Of a stretch of DNA of 64,000 nucleotides, positions 46,070-56,099 are shown piece after piece (the stretch's first letter is position 1; the number at the start of each line of letters is the position of its first letter). The notes below the pieces were generated by a model, which saw only the letters and a program-made list of their open reading frames with translations, did no database searches and was not told the DNA's origin. Source of the stretch: an uncultured SAR116 cluster alpha proteobacterium (GTDB taxonomy: Bacteria > Pseudomonadota > Alphaproteobacteria > Puniceispirillales > Marisalimonadaceae); the NCBI GenBank assembly GCA_902616005.1, contig CACMRG010000001.1, positions 1 through 64,000 of the forward strand, in the 5' to 3' direction. The position numbers were made by a program, and so were the translations under genes.

Positions 46070-46687
46070 TTAATCTCTAATAAAGTCCAAAAATCTATTT
46101 CTTAACTTTTCATCAGTTAAAAATGATCCCTTAAACTGTGAAGTTATCATCAAAGAATTTTTTTTATGAACACCTCTTGTCTTCATACAATGATGGTCAG
46201 CTTCTATAACCACCCCAACTCCAATTGGATTTAAATTATCATGGATTGCGTTAATTATTTGAGATGTCATGATTTCTTGTGTTTGAAGACGTTTTGCAAA
46301 TGTATTAACTATTCTTGCTAATTTTGAGATTCCAACAATACTTTTATTAGGTAGATATCCAATACTTGCATTTCCAATAATTGGAAGCATATGGTGTTCA
46401 CAATGACTTTCAAAATCTATTTTTTTTAAAACAACAATATCATCATAACCTTGAATTTCTTTAAATGTTTTGGATAGTATTTCTGATGGATCTTCTTTAT
46501 AACCAGAAAAGTGCTCTCTAAAAGCTTTAACAACTCTCTTAGGTGTTTCTAAAAGACCTTCTCTCTTAGGATCGTCACCAATCCATGATAAGAGTGTTTC
46601 AACTGCTTTTTCAGCTTCCTCAATTGTAACCTCTTTTTTTGTATCATTACTTTTAAAAGCTTTAGTTACAGACGAAAATGAAGACAT
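46070..46687 (-). CDS. folE: GTP cyclohydrolase I
   Basis: The 205-residue enzyme is the first step of tetrahydrofolate synthesis from GTP. Zinc ligands are visible in SHCEHHMLPIIG and in HHCMKTRGV. The active-site segment GISKLARIVNTFAKRLQTQE is standard. Length fits family type I. The gene is upstream of trkH and 82 bp from the ABC ATPase gene. Confidence 0.95.
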   Translation of the reverse strand: MSSFSSVTKAFKSNDTKKEVTIEEAEKAVETLLSWIGDDPKREGLLETPKRVVKAFREHFSGYKEDPSEILSKTFKEIQGYDDIVVLKKIDFESHCEHHMLPIIGNASIGYLPNKSIVGISKLARIVNTFAKRLQTQEIMTSQIINAIHDNLNPIGVGVVIEADHHCMKTRGVHKKNSLMITSQFKGSFLTDEKLRNRFLDFIRD

Positions 46688-46769
46688 AATTATTAACCCT
46701 TTTAGTTTGATTTAATAAAAACGTATCATACTTACATTCCAAAACAACTGAATTATTTTAAATTTATTG

Positions 46770-47405
46770 TTAAGTAAATTTTGAAATGTTTAGTTCTATA
46801 AAATTATTTAAATTTTTTATTAATCTATGTGTTACAATTATGCAAGGAATGTTTAGTTCTTTAATGTAATCAAATAAGAATTTCTGAAATGATTTTATGG
46901 TTGTCTTATCTAATGACGAAAAAGGTTCATCTAATAACAATGCCTCAGGATAAGAAATGATGGCTCTTAGACAAGCTATTCTTGCTTTTTGACCTCCTGA
47001 AAGTTCAGAAGGATAATGATTTGAAAATTCAACCATATCAATTTTTTTCAAAAAATGAAGTACGTGTTCTTTTTTATTTTTCGTCTCTCTTGGTAAAGAA
47101 AAAATTAGATTATTTTTCACATCGAAATGAGGAAATAAAAAATAATCTTGTAACATATACCCTATTTTTTTGTTTTGAATTGAAGCATTAGTTATATCAT
47201 GTTTATTAAGGTATATTTTTCCTGTCCAAATTAAATTGTTGTCATGAAATCCCGAAATTAAATCTAACAATGTAGATTTGCCAAGGCCACTTTTACCAGA
47301 AACAAAAAGTATTTCACCTTTTTTAACTTTAAAACTTAAGTTTTTAATAAGTGGTTTTTTTTCTTTTTTATTAAAACTAAATGTAATATCTTTAATTTCT
47401 AACAT
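46770..47405 (-). CDS. ABC transporter ATP-binding protein, small (YnjD/ThiQ-like)
   Basis: The 211-residue ATPase has Walker A (GKSGLGKST), signature SELSGGQKAR, Walker B (ALLLDEP) and the switch His in IIVTHR. It lacks a C-terminal regulatory domain. By size and style it matches ThiQ or YnjD-like importer ATPases, but no permease or binding protein adjoins, so the partner is unknown. The start is divergent from the SprT-like gene with 23 bp between. Confidence 0.82.
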   Translation of the reverse strand: MLEIKDITFSFNKKEKKPLIKNLSFKVKKGEILFVSGKSGLGKSTLLDLISGFHDNNLIWTGKIYLNKHDITNASIQNKKIGYMLQDYFLFPHFDVKNNLIFSLPRETKNKKEHVLHFLKKIDMVEFSNHYPSELSGGQKARIACLRAIISYPEALLLDEPFSSLDKTTIKSFQKFLFDYIKELNIPCIIVTHRLIKNLNNFIELNISKFT

Positions 47406-47428
47406 TTCAGATCAAAAAAACTTCCAGT

Positions 47429-47938
47429 ATGATGTTTAATTTTTTTAAAAACAATAAACTTAAATTAAGAAAAAATAAAAAAAAACATATTTCAATAAAC
47501 AAATTTGATCAATATAAATCTGAGTTTAAGATTTTTTATGATAAGGCAAATTTTGAACTTCAAAAATTTAAGTTAAATGATTGGAAAATAACTTTTGATT
47601 ATGCGAAAAGAAGAGCTGGCGCATGTATTTATTCCAAAAAAGAACTTTCATTTTCAATATATTTTTTAAGAAATTCATCTACTTTTGACTTAAATGACGC
47701 ACTATTACATGAAATATCTCATGCTCTCGTAGGTCCTGATCAAGGCCATAATCACATTTGGAAAAAAAAAGCTTTATCAATAGGATGTAGCGGTCAAGTA
47801 TACCATTCATTAAACTTTTCGAACCCAGGATGGATAAAATATTGTTCAAATTTATGTTGGGAACAAAAATGCTATAGAAGGAAACAAAATCTTATTTGTA
47901 AAATTTGCAAGTCTGAAGTTTTATACAAAAGGAATTAA
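47429..47938 (+). CDS. SprT-like zinc metalloprotease-type protein
   Basis: The 169-residue protein has the HExxH signature in LLHEISHALVG and a third ligand in GHNHIW. The C-terminal zinc-ribbon cysteines are CSNLCWEQKCY and CKICKS. The family (SprT-like) includes Spartan relatives that cleave DNA-protein crosslinks, but small bacterial members are mostly uncharacterised. Its stop overlaps the epimerase stop by 4 bp (TTAA, each strand reading a stop). Confidence 0.83.
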   Translation: MMFNFFKNNKLKLRKNKKKHISINKFDQYKSEFKIFYDKANFELQKFKLNDWKITFDYAKRRAGACIYSKKELSFSIYFLRNSSTFDLNDALLHEISHALVGPDQGHNHIWKKKALSIGCSGQVYHSLNFSNPGWIKYCSNLCWEQKCYRRKQNLICKICKSEVLYKRN

Positions 47939-48348
47939 GTTTCTTCTAATTCAACTAATGTTCCTGATAAATCACTAGGGTGAAGGAAAATAACAGGTTT
48001 ATCGTGAGCGCCAATTTTAGGATTTCCGTCACCTAAAATATTTATCTTTTTATTTTTTAATGAATTTATAGTTTCAGAAATCTTTTCTACCTCAAAACAA
48101 ATATGATGCATTCCGCCTTTTGGATTTTTTTCTAAAAATTTTGATATTGGGCTCTCATTACTAAGAGGTTCTAGTAATTCTATTTTTAAGTTAGAAAACT
48201 CTAAAAAAACAACTTTTACACCGTGTTTTTCTAAAACTATTATTTCACTCTTTTTAATGTTTAATGCTTTTTGCCATTTTAATGCGGCATCTTTTACATC
48301 AGGCACCGCAATTGCAATATGGTTAACTTTTTTATCTATGTTTTCCAT
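47935..48348 (-). CDS. mce: Methylmalonyl-CoA epimerase
   Basis: The 137-residue protein is a VOC-fold epimerase that interconverts (S)- and (R)-methylmalonyl-CoA. Metal ligands appear in KVNHIAIAVPD, GMHHICFEV and the C-terminal Glu in GTLVELEE. The segment GAHDKPVIFLHPSD is characteristic. It is divergent from pccB with about 85 bp between, and completes the propionate pathway of 48434-56099. Confidence 0.92.
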   Translation of the reverse strand: MENIDKKVNHIAIAVPDVKDAALKWQKALNIKKSEIIVLEKHGVKVVFLEFSNLKIELLEPLSNESPISKFLEKNPKGGMHHICFEVEKISETINSLKNKKINILGDGNPKIGAHDKPVIFLHPSDLSGTLVELEET

Positions 48349-48421
48349 TTAATTCTTCCATTACTAATTGTAATACTTTATTTTTAATATATTTTTATAT
48401 CTACCATAATTTTATTTTATT

Positions 48422-48426
48422 AAGGA
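48422..48426 (+). promoter_or_regulatory. Ribosome-binding site of pccB
   Basis: AAGGA lies 7 bases before the ATC at 48434. It is the only strong Shine-Dalgarno match upstream of the conserved N-terminal coding region. Confidence 0.6.
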
Positions 48427-48433
48427 AAAAAAA

Positions 48434-49978
48434 ATCAGAAAAACAAGTAAACAAATTATAGAAGAATTACAAGATAGAAGAACCGAGGCTAGAGCGGGAG
48501 GGGGTGTTGATCGCGTAAATAAACAACATGACACTGGAAAATTAACAGCTCGAGAACGGATTGAAATTTTTTTAGATAAAGATACTTTTGAAGAAACTGA
48601 TATGTTCGTTGTTCATACAATTAAGGATTTTGGTATGGAAAACAATACTTTTTCAGGTGATGGGGTAATCACAGGATCTGGAAAAGTTAACAATATGTTA
48701 GTTTACATTTATGCCCAAGACTTTACCGTTTTCGGTGGTTCTTTGTCATCAGCTCACGCTTCTAAAATCGTAAAAGTTATGAAGTTAGCTATTCAAAATG
48801 GGGCGCCTTTGATTGGCTTGAACGATAGTGGTGGAGCAAGAATCCAAGAAGGTGTGGAATCATTGGGTGGATATGCAGATGTTTTTTTACAAAATGCATT
48901 AGCATCAGGTGTTGTTCCTCAGATTTCACTAATAATGGGACCTTGTGCAGGTGGAGCGGTCTATTCTCCAGCAATGACTGATTTTATTTTTATGGTCAAA
49001 AATACGAGTTATATGTTTGTGACTGGCCCAGATGTAGTAAAAACTGTAACCTCTGAAGAAGTAACAGCTGAAGAATTAGGTGGAGCGTTAACGCATACAA
49101 CAAAATCATCTGTCGCAGATGGGTGCTTTGAAAATGATATTGATGCACTTTTAGAAATGAGAAGATTTTTATCTTACTTACCTTCTTCTAATATTTCGAA
49201 AGCATCTACTAAACCTACAACAGATAGTATAAGAAGACAGACAGCTTCGCTAGATACTCTTATTCCGGATAATCCAAATCTTCCATATGACATGAAAGAA
49301 TTAATAATTAATATTGCTGATGAAGGCATATATTTTGAGTTACAAAAAGACTATGCAAAAAATATTTTAATTGGATTTATTAGATTGAATGGAGAGACAA
49401 TTGGAGTTGTAGCTAACCAACCATTAGTTTTAGCGGGTTGTTTAGATATTGATTCTAGTAGAAAGGCAGCTAGATTTGTTAGGTTTTGTGATGCATTTAA
49501 TATCCCAATTCTGACTTTGGTAGATGTTCCTGGCTTTATGCCAGGCACAGCACAAGAGTACGGTGGAATCATTAAAAATGGGGCAAAATTATTATTTGCT
49601 TATGCAGAAGCGACTACTCCAAAAGTAACTTTAATTACTAGAAAAGCTTATGGTGGGGCTTATGATGTTATGAGTTCAAAGCATTTGAGAGGAGATGCTA
49701 ATTATGCTTGGCCCACGGCAGAAATTGCAGTAATGGGAGCAAAAGGTGCTGTTGAAATTTTGCATAGAAAAAAAATTGATGACAAGAAGTTCATTGATGA
49801 AAAAACTCAAGAATATGAAGATAAGTTTGCAAACCCATTTAAAGCTGCTGAAAGAGGGTTTTTAGATGATATAATAATACCTAAAAATACTAGGTATAGA
49901 ATAATTCAAGCTTTTTCAAAATTAAAAGATAAAAAATTAAAAAATCCAGATAAAAAGTTTGGAAATATACCTTTATAG
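48434..49978 (+). CDS. pccB: Propionyl-CoA carboxylase beta subunit, with non-NTG start
   Basis: This 514-residue carboxyltransferase subunit makes methylmalonyl-CoA from propionyl-CoA. The frame is open from the stop at 48407 and encodes the conserved N-terminus [17 protein letters not shown] and [13 protein letters not shown] before the first ATG at 48602. Starting at that ATG would delete 56 conserved residues. No ATG, GTG, TTG or CTG occurs in frame before it. The best start is ATC at 48434, 7 bases from AAGGA and one base change from ATG. ATT 48455 and ATA 48458 are other options. Later motifs include [16 protein letters not shown] and [15 protein letters not shown]. It is followed by pccA after 7 bp. 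Confidence 0.85.
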   Translation: MRKTSKQIIEELQDRRTEARAGGGVDRVNKQHDTGKLTARERIEIFLDKDTFEETDMFVVHTIKDFGMENNTFSGDGVITGSGKVNNMLVYIYAQDFTVFGGSLSSAHASKIVKVMKLAIQNGAPLIGLNDSGGARIQEGVESLGGYADVFLQNALASGVVPQISLIMGPCAGGAVYSPAMTDFIFMVKNTSYMFVTGPDVVKTVTSEEVTAEELGGALTHTTKSSVADGCFENDIDALLEMRRFLSYLPSSNISKASTKPTTDSIRRQTASLDTLIPDNPNLPYDMKELIINIADEGIYFELQKDYAKNILIGFIRLNGETIGVVANQPLVLAGCLDIDSSRKAARFVRFCDAFNIPILTLVDVPGFMPGTAQEYGGIIKNGAKLLFAYAEATTPKVTLITRKAYGGAYDVMSSKHLRGDANYAWPTAEIAVMGAKGAVEILHRKKIDDKKFIDEKTQEYEDKFANPFKAAERGFLDDIIIPKNTRYRIIQAFSKLKDKKLKNPDKKFGNIPL

Positions 49979-49985
49979 GACATAA

Positions 49986-52019
49986 ATGATAAAAAAAATT
50001 CTAATTGCTAATAGGGGCGAAATAGCTTGCAGAATAATTAAAACAGCTAAGAAACTAAAAATAAAAACTGTTTCAATTTATTCAGATTCGGACATCAATG
50101 CTGAGCATGTTCAAAGTTCAGACGAGAGTTTTTATTTAGGGCCTTCAGAGGCTTCAAAGAGTTATTTAAATATATCAAAAATAATTGAAATTTGTAAAAA
50201 AGCTAAAGTTGATGCCGTCCACCCAGGATATGGTTTTTTGTCTGAAAATCCTAATTTTGTAAAAGAGCTATCTAAGAATAAAATTATATTTATTGGTCCA
50301 TCTGAAAATGCGATAATTTCAATGGGTGACAAAATCAAATCAAAAATGATTGCTGAAAAAGCAAATGTAAATGTTGTTCCAGGTTTTATCGGTGAGATAA
50401 ATGATGTGTATCATGCTAAAGAAATTGCTAAAAAAATTGGTTTTCCAGTAATTGTAAAAGCCAGTGCTGGTGGCGGTGGAAAAGGAATGAGAATTGTTAA
50501 CAGTAAGGAAGAGGTTGATGAAGCTTTTTTGAGAGCTTCTAGTGAAGCTAAAAATAGTTTTGGAGATGAAAGATTATTTATAGAAAAATACTTGGTTGAA
50601 CCCAGGCATATAGAAATACAAATAATTGCAGATAATTATGGAAATGTCGTTTCACTTGGAGAGAGAGAATGCTCAATTCAAAGAAGAAATCAAAAAGTGA
50701 TTGAGGAGGCCCCATCCTCTTTTTTAGATGAAACTTTAAGAAGAAATATGTCAACGCAAGCAATTATGCTTGCTGAAGAAGTAGAATATTCTAGTGCTGG
50801 GACAGTTGAATTTATCGTTGATAGAAATAAAAATTTTTATTTTCTAGAAATGAATACAAGGCTTCAAGTTGAACATCCTGTTACAGAAATGATAACAGGG
50901 CTTGATTTAGTACATGAAATGATAAATGTAGCAAATAATAAAAAATTGTCATTCTCTCAAAAAGACATTAATTTGAATGGTTGGGCTTTTGAAAGTCGTA
51001 TATATGCAGAAGACCCCTATAAGGGTTTTTTACCTTCTACAGGAAGATTGACTAAGTATAGTCCTCCATCTGAGATCAAATCTATGGATTACAAAATAAG
51101 AAATGATACTGGCGTAAAAGAAGGTGATGAAATATCTATTTTTTATGACCCTTTGATTGCTAAATTATCAACTTGGGGAAAAGATAGAAAAATTGCAATT
51201 AAATCTATGGAAAAAGCACTTGATGAATTTTGTATTAATGGATTGAAAAATAATTTATCTTTTCTTTCATCAATTTATTTAAATCCTAAATTTGTCGATG
51301 GCGAAATATCAACTGCTTTTATTGAAAAAGAATTTAAAAATGGATTTAAAGGTCTTCCAATAAAGCAATATAAAAGTTTATTTGAAATAATTATTCTCAC
51401 TTTAAGCGCAGAAAGTGATATCAGAGATCTAAATCTTAAAAAATTTGATAAAAGAACATCTGTGGAGTTGTTTGATTTTTTTGATAACAAAAAATATATA
51501 TCTGATGAATACATTGTTAAATTAGATAACAAAATGTTTGAAATAAGCAAATTTGACGGATATTTATACTTACTTGATAAAATGTATAATAAATTAAGAG
51601 TACGTCATCAGATCGATTTTCAGACAAATTTAATAAACTTTAAAATTTATGAAGATGATCAAATATTATTAAGTACTTTTCTAAAATTGAATTATTGCTT
51701 TCCTTATTATCAGATTGATTTTAGAGGAGCATCAGCAAAAGGTATCACGAGAGATTCAGTTAATTTAGAATTATCTAAATTTATGAGAAAAGTTGATGAT
51801 GAAGAAAATAAAAATAGTTTAATATGCCCAATGCCTGGAAAGCTTATTGAATTATTTGTAAAAGTAGGAGATCAAGTTGAGGTCGGACAAAACTTGTGCA
51901 TAGTTGAAGCTATGAAAATGGAAAATACACTTCAGTCTTCTTTGAAAGGACAGGTAAAGAAAATAAATTTTAAAGTTAACGATCTTTTAAAAGTTGATGA
52001 CATAATTATTGAGTTTTAG
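49986..52019 (+). CDS. pccA: Propionyl-CoA carboxylase alpha subunit (biotin carboxylase + biotin carrier)
   Basis: The 677-residue protein has a biotin carboxylase domain (about 1-450) beginning IKKILIANRGEIACRII, with the ATP-binding GGGGKGMR and EMNTRLQVEHPVTE. A middle BT domain follows. The C-terminal biotinyl domain has the carrier lysine in EAMKMEN at about residue 643. It carboxylates its biotin with bicarbonate and ATP, then passes CO2 to the PccB partner. It is cotranscribed with pccB and the mutase. Confidence 0.94.
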   Translation: MIKKILIANRGEIACRIIKTAKKLKIKTVSIYSDSDINAEHVQSSDESFYLGPSEASKSYLNISKIIEICKKAKVDAVHPGYGFLSENPNFVKELSKNKIIFIGPSENAIISMGDKIKSKMIAEKANVNVVPGFIGEINDVYHAKEIAKKIGFPVIVKASAGGGGKGMRIVNSKEEVDEAFLRASSEAKNSFGDERLFIEKYLVEPRHIEIQIIADNYGNVVSLGERECSIQRRNQKVIEEAPSSFLDETLRRNMSTQAIMLAEEVEYSSAGTVEFIVDRNKNFYFLEMNTRLQVEHPVTEMITGLDLVHEMINVANNKKLSFSQKDINLNGWAFESRIYAEDPYKGFLPSTGRLTKYSPPSEIKSMDYKIRNDTGVKEGDEISIFYDPLIAKLSTWGKDRKIAIKSMEKALDEFCINGLKNNLSFLSSIYLNPKFVDGEISTAFIEKEFKNGFKGLPIKQYKSLFEIIILTLSAESDIRDLNLKKFDKRTSVELFDFFDNKKYISDEYIVKLDNKMFEISKFDGYLYLLDKMYNKLRVRHQIDFQTNLINFKIYEDDQILLSTFLKLNYCFPYYQIDFRGASAKGITRDSVNLELSKFMRKVDDEENKNSLICPMPGKLIELFVKVGDQVEVGQNLCIVEAMKMENTLQSSLKGQVKKINFKVNDLLKVDDIIIEF

Positions 52020-52035
52020 GTATTGTAATTAAGTT

Positions 52036-54210
52036 ATGAGTAAAAAATCTAATATTAATGACTGGGAAAAAATTGCTTTTGAGGAACTAAAGGGGATTAA
52101 AACAGATCGATTAATTAAGGAAACCCCAGAGGGTATTAAAGTCAAACCATTGTACACTAAAGATGATTTAGAAAACTTAAACCATATAAATTCTCTACCA
52201 GGTATGGAGCCATTTGTGAGAGGTCCCAAGGCAACTATGTATACATCAAGACCGTGGACTGTAAGACAATATTCAGGTTTCTCTACGGCAAAAGAATCAA
52301 ATAAATTTTATAAAAAAAATATTGCAGCTGGACAAAAGGGGTTATCTATTGCTTTTGATTTAGCAACTCATAGGGGCTATGATTCAGATAATGAAAGAGT
52401 GCGTGCTGATGTTGGTAAGGCTGGTGTAGCTATTGATACTGTTGAGGATATGAAAATTCTTTTTGACGGAATACCTCTTGATAAAATGTCTGTATCTATG
52501 ACTATGAATGGAGCGGTTTTGCCTGTACTCGCTAGCTTTATAGTTGCTGGTGAAGAACAAGGAGTTCCTGTTGAACAATTAAGTGGAACAATTCAAAATG
52601 ATATTTTAAAAGAATTTATGGTTAGGAACACTTACATCTATCCTCCTGAACCTTCAATGAGAATAGTATCAGATATTATTTCTTACACATCTGAAAACAT
52701 GCCAAAATTTAATTCAATTTCAATTTCTGGTTATCACATGCAAGAAGCTGGAGCTAATCTAGTTCAAGAATTGGCTTTTACAATATCTGATGGTTTGGAA
52801 TATATCAGAGCTGCAGTAGATAGAGGTTTGAATGTAGATAAATTTGCTCCCAGGTTATCTTTCTTTTTTGCTATTGGTATGAATTTTTTTATGGAAGCTT
52901 CAAAATTAAGAGCTGCTAGATATTTATGGTCTTATTGGGTAAAAAAATTATTTAATAATCAAAACCCTAAATCACAAATTTTAAGAACGCACTGTCAAAC
53001 ATCCGGAGCAAGCCTTCAAGAACAAGATCCTTATAATAATATTGTCAGAACTACAATCGAAGCTTTAGCAGGTGTTCTAGGAGGAACCCAATCTTTGCAT
53101 ACAAACTCATTTGATGAGGCGATAGCATTACCTACTGAATTTTCAGCTAAAATCGCTCGAAATACACAGTTAATTCTTCAAAATGAAACAGGGGTAACTG
53201 ATGTAGTAGATCCTTTGGCAGGAAGTTATTACGTTGAGAATTTAACAAATGAGTTAATTCAAAATGCAAATAAAATTATTGAGAAAATTAATGATATGGG
53301 TGGAATGACAAAAGCCATTGAAAGTGGTTATCCAAAATCAGAAATAGAAAAATCAGCAACTGAGAAACAGGCAAGAATAGATTCTAAAAAAGATATTATT
53401 GTTGGTGTAAATGAATTCAAATCAGACCATTTAGATGACGTTAATATTTTAGATATTGACAACGTTCAGGTTAGAAAAGAACAGATTGAAAAATTAGATA
53501 AAATCAAATCTGAAAGAGATAATAACCTTGTAAATCAGTCTTTAGAAAAAATTACTAATGCAGCTAAAAATAAAAATGAAAATTTGCTTTCATTATTTGT
53601 TGAAGCTATGAGAAATAGAGCAACAGTAGGTGAAACATCTTTTGCATTAGAAAAAGTCTATACTCGCTATGAAACGAAACAATCTATAGTTACAGAAGTT
53701 TATGCAAATACTTTTGATAATCAAAATGAACTAAAAAAAATAAAAATATCTTTAGATAAATTCAAGCAAATAGATAATGAAACTATCACTTTATACATGG
53801 CTAAGTTAGGACAAGACGGACATGACAGGGGAGCTAAAGTTATCTCATCAGCTTTTTCTGATTTTGGTATAAATGTTGAAGTTGGCAATTTATTTCAATC
53901 ACCTGCTGAGGCAGTAGAAGAAGCCCTAAAAAAAAATGCCCATGTGATTGGTGTTTCATCTCTCGCAGCAGGCCATAAAACTCTAATTCCTGATTTAATC
54001 AAAGAATTAAAAAAGAGAAAGGCAGATGATATTCTAGTTTTTTGTGGAGGTGTAATACCTAAAAAAGATTATCAATTTCTTTATGATGCTGGAGTGTCTG
54101 AAATTTTTGGACCCGGGTCCTCAGTAATTGATGCAGCTCATAATGTGATTGAAAATACAACAGATCATTTAAAGAGAATGCATAATTATAGAAAATCTAG
54201 GATTGTTTAG
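52036..54210 (+). CDS. Methylmalonyl-CoA mutase (single-chain, B12-dependent)
   Basis: The 724-residue protein combines the substrate-binding barrel ([44 protein letters not shown], the last only in part) and a C-terminal cobalamin-binding domain. The latter has the axial ligand H596 in GQDGHDRG. It rearranges (R)-methylmalonyl-CoA to succinyl-CoA. The single-chain homodimer type is usual for alphaproteobacteria. A MeaB/ArgK chaperone is not in this window. It sits 16 bp downstream of pccA and 2 bp from prpE. Confidence 0.95.
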   Translation: MSKKSNINDWEKIAFEELKGIKTDRLIKETPEGIKVKPLYTKDDLENLNHINSLPGMEPFVRGPKATMYTSRPWTVRQYSGFSTAKESNKFYKKNIAAGQKGLSIAFDLATHRGYDSDNERVRADVGKAGVAIDTVEDMKILFDGIPLDKMSVSMTMNGAVLPVLASFIVAGEEQGVPVEQLSGTIQNDILKEFMVRNTYIYPPEPSMRIVSDIISYTSENMPKFNSISISGYHMQEAGANLVQELAFTISDGLEYIRAAVDRGLNVDKFAPRLSFFFAIGMNFFMEASKLRAARYLWSYWVKKLFNNQNPKSQILRTHCQTSGASLQEQDPYNNIVRTTIEALAGVLGGTQSLHTNSFDEAIALPTEFSAKIARNTQLILQNETGVTDVVDPLAGSYYVENLTNELIQNANKIIEKINDMGGMTKAIESGYPKSEIEKSATEKQARIDSKKDIIVGVNEFKSDHLDDVNILDIDNVQVRKEQIEKLDKIKSERDNNLVNQSLEKITNAAKNKNENLLSLFVEAMRNRATVGETSFALEKVYTRYETKQSIVTEVYANTFDNQNELKKIKISLDKFKQIDNETITLYMAKLGQDGHDRGAKVISSAFSDFGINVEVGNLFQSPAEAVEEALKKNAHVIGVSSLAAGHKTLIPDLIKELKKRKADDILVFCGGVIPKKDYQFLYDAGVSEIFGPGSSVIDAAHNVIENTTDHLKRMHNYRKSRIV

Positions 54211-54212
54211 AA

Positions 54213-56099
54213 ATGAAATATTCGGAAATTTATAAAAAATGGAGAGATAATCCAATAGAATTTTGGAAAAAAAATGCTGAAGATGTTTCCTGGATTAAAT
54301 TTCCTGAAAAAATTCTGACAAAAAAAAATGAGAATTTTTATGAATGGTTTTCAGATGGCGTTATGAATACTTGTTATAATGCTGTAGATAAAAATATTTT
54401 AGAAGGAAGAGGAGATCAGGTTGCTATTTATTATGATAGTCCAATAACTAATTCAAAATCAAAACTAACCTATAATGAATTAAAGTCCAAAGTTGAAAGA
54501 TTTGCCGGTGCCTTAAACAAATATAATATATCTAAAGGTGATAGAGTTATAGTTTATATGCCTATGATACCTGAAGCTATTATAGCTGTTTTAGCAATAG
54601 CTAGAATTGGAGCTGTACATTCAGTTGTTTTTGGAGGATTTGCAGCTAAAGAACTTGCAGTAAGAATTGATGATTGTTCACCAAAACTTATTATTTCCGC
54701 TTCTTGTGGTATTGAGCCAGGTAAAATTGTAGAGTACAAACCTCTTTTGGATGAGGCAATAAAATTGTCAAACCATAAAGTTAAAAACTGTATAATTTTT
54801 CAACGAGAACAATTAATAGTAAAATTAAATGCAGGTTTTGATGTTTCTTGGAATGAGGCAATTAAAGATGTTAAGCCTGCTGATATAGTTCCAGTAAATG
54901 GTAATGACCCATTATATATCTTATATACTTCTGGTACTACAGGACAACCTAAAGGTGTAGTAAGAGATAATGCAGGCCATCTCGTTTCATTGAAATGGTC
55001 TATGAAAAATGTTTACAATATGGATCCTGGAGAAGTTTTCTGGGCAGCTTCAGATATTGGCTGGGTTGTAGGGCATTCCTATATCATATATGCTCCATTA
55101 TTTCATGGTTGTTCAACAGTTTTATTTGAAGGAAAACCTGTTGGAACTCCAGATGCAGGCACTTTTTGGAGGATTATAAGTGAGTATAAGGTAAAGTCAT
55201 TTTTTACTGCTCCTACTGCTTTAAGAGCTGTAAAAAAGGAAGATAATGATGGTAAATATATTGATAAAGAAAAGCTTAAATCACTAGAGACTCTATTTTT
55301 AGCAGGAGAAAGAGCTGACCCAGATACTGTTCTGTGGTTAGAAAATAAATTAAATATACCAATTGTTGATCATTGGTGGCAAACAGAAACAGGTTGGCCT
55401 ATTGCTGCAAATCCAACAGGTATTGAATTGTTGCCAATAAAAAAAGGTTCTCCAACAGTTTCTTTGCCAGGGTATGCGATTGATATTTTAGATGATAATG
55501 GAGAAAAATTATCATCAAATGAGTTAGGTTCAATATGCATAAAATTACCACTCCCACCATCTTGTCTTCCAACTCTTTGGGCTGCTGATGATAGGTTTAT
55601 AGAAGCATATTTATCTAAATTTCCAGGATATTACGAAACAGGTGATGCAGGTTATATTGATGATGATGGTTATATCTTTGTTATGTCAAGAACAGATGAT
55701 GTAATAAATACTGCAGGTCACAGGCTATCTACAGGTGCAATGGAAGAAGTTATTTCAAATCATTCTGATGTTGCTGAGTGTGCTGTAGTTGGTGTTAAAG
55801 ATGAATTAAAAGGAGAAGTGCCAGTAGGGCTAGCTTGTTTGAATACTGGTTGTAATAGAGAGCATTCTGAAATTTGTAATGAAATTATTGATTTAATTAG
55901 AAAAGAAATTGGTCCTGTAGCTTCTTTTAAAAAAGTAGCTATTGTTCAAGCTCTTCCAAAAACAAGATCTGGTAAAATACTAAGAAAAACAGTTAGAAGT
56001 ATTATTAATAAAGAACAATGGACTATGCCACCAACAGTTGAAAACCCTAATGTCTTTGATGATTGTAAAATTGCTTTGAAAAATTTTAATATAATTTAA
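54213..56099 (+). CDS. prpE: Propionyl-CoA synthetase (PrpE-like)
   Basis: The 628-residue AMP-forming synthetase resembles acetyl-CoA synthetase. In its nucleotide loop it reads YTSGTTGQPKGVVRDNAGH, typical of PrpE, and it has WWQTETGWPIAANP. The C-terminal catalytic lysine is in [11 protein letters not shown]. It activates propionate to propionyl-CoA, feeding the PccAB and mutase steps encoded just upstream. The stop overlaps the quinone reductase stop by 4 bp (TTAA). Confidence 0.9.
   Translation: MKYSEIYKKWRDNPIEFWKKNAEDVSWIKFPEKILTKKNENFYEWFSDGVMNTCYNAVDKNILEGRGDQVAIYYDSPITNSKSKLTYNELKSKVERFAGALNKYNISKGDRVIVYMPMIPEAIIAVLAIARIGAVHSVVFGGFAAKELAVRIDDCSPKLIISASCGIEPGKIVEYKPLLDEAIKLSNHKVKNCIIFQREQLIVKLNAGFDVSWNEAIKDVKPADIVPVNGNDPLYILYTSGTTGQPKGVVRDNAGHLVSLKWSMKNVYNMDPGEVFWAASDIGWVVGHSYIIYAPLFHGCSTVLFEGKPVGTPDAGTFWRIISEYKVKSFFTAPTALRAVKKEDNDGKYIDKEKLKSLETLFLAGERADPDTVLWLENKLNIPIVDHWWQTETGWPIAANPTGIELLPIKKGSPTVSLPGYAIDILDDNGEKLSSNELGSICIKLPLPPSCLPTLWAADDRFIEAYLSKFPGYYETGDAGYIDDDGYIFVMSRTDDVINTAGHRLSTGAMEEVISNHSDVAECAVVGVKDELKGEVPVGLACLNTGCNREHSEICNEIIDLIRKEIGPVASFKKVAIVQALPKTRSGKILRKTVRSIINKEQWTMPPTVENPNVFDDCKIALKNFNII

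Noticed and set aside
48349-48433. Cobalamin riboswitch before the pcc-mutase operon
   Set aside because: The divergent gap is only about 85 bp of AT-rich sequence, too short for the aptamer and without a B12-box-like core.
48602-49978. pccB beginning at ATG 48602
   Set aside because: It would drop about 56 residues that match the family N-terminus and that are encoded in the same open frame just upstream, next to a good ribosome-binding site.
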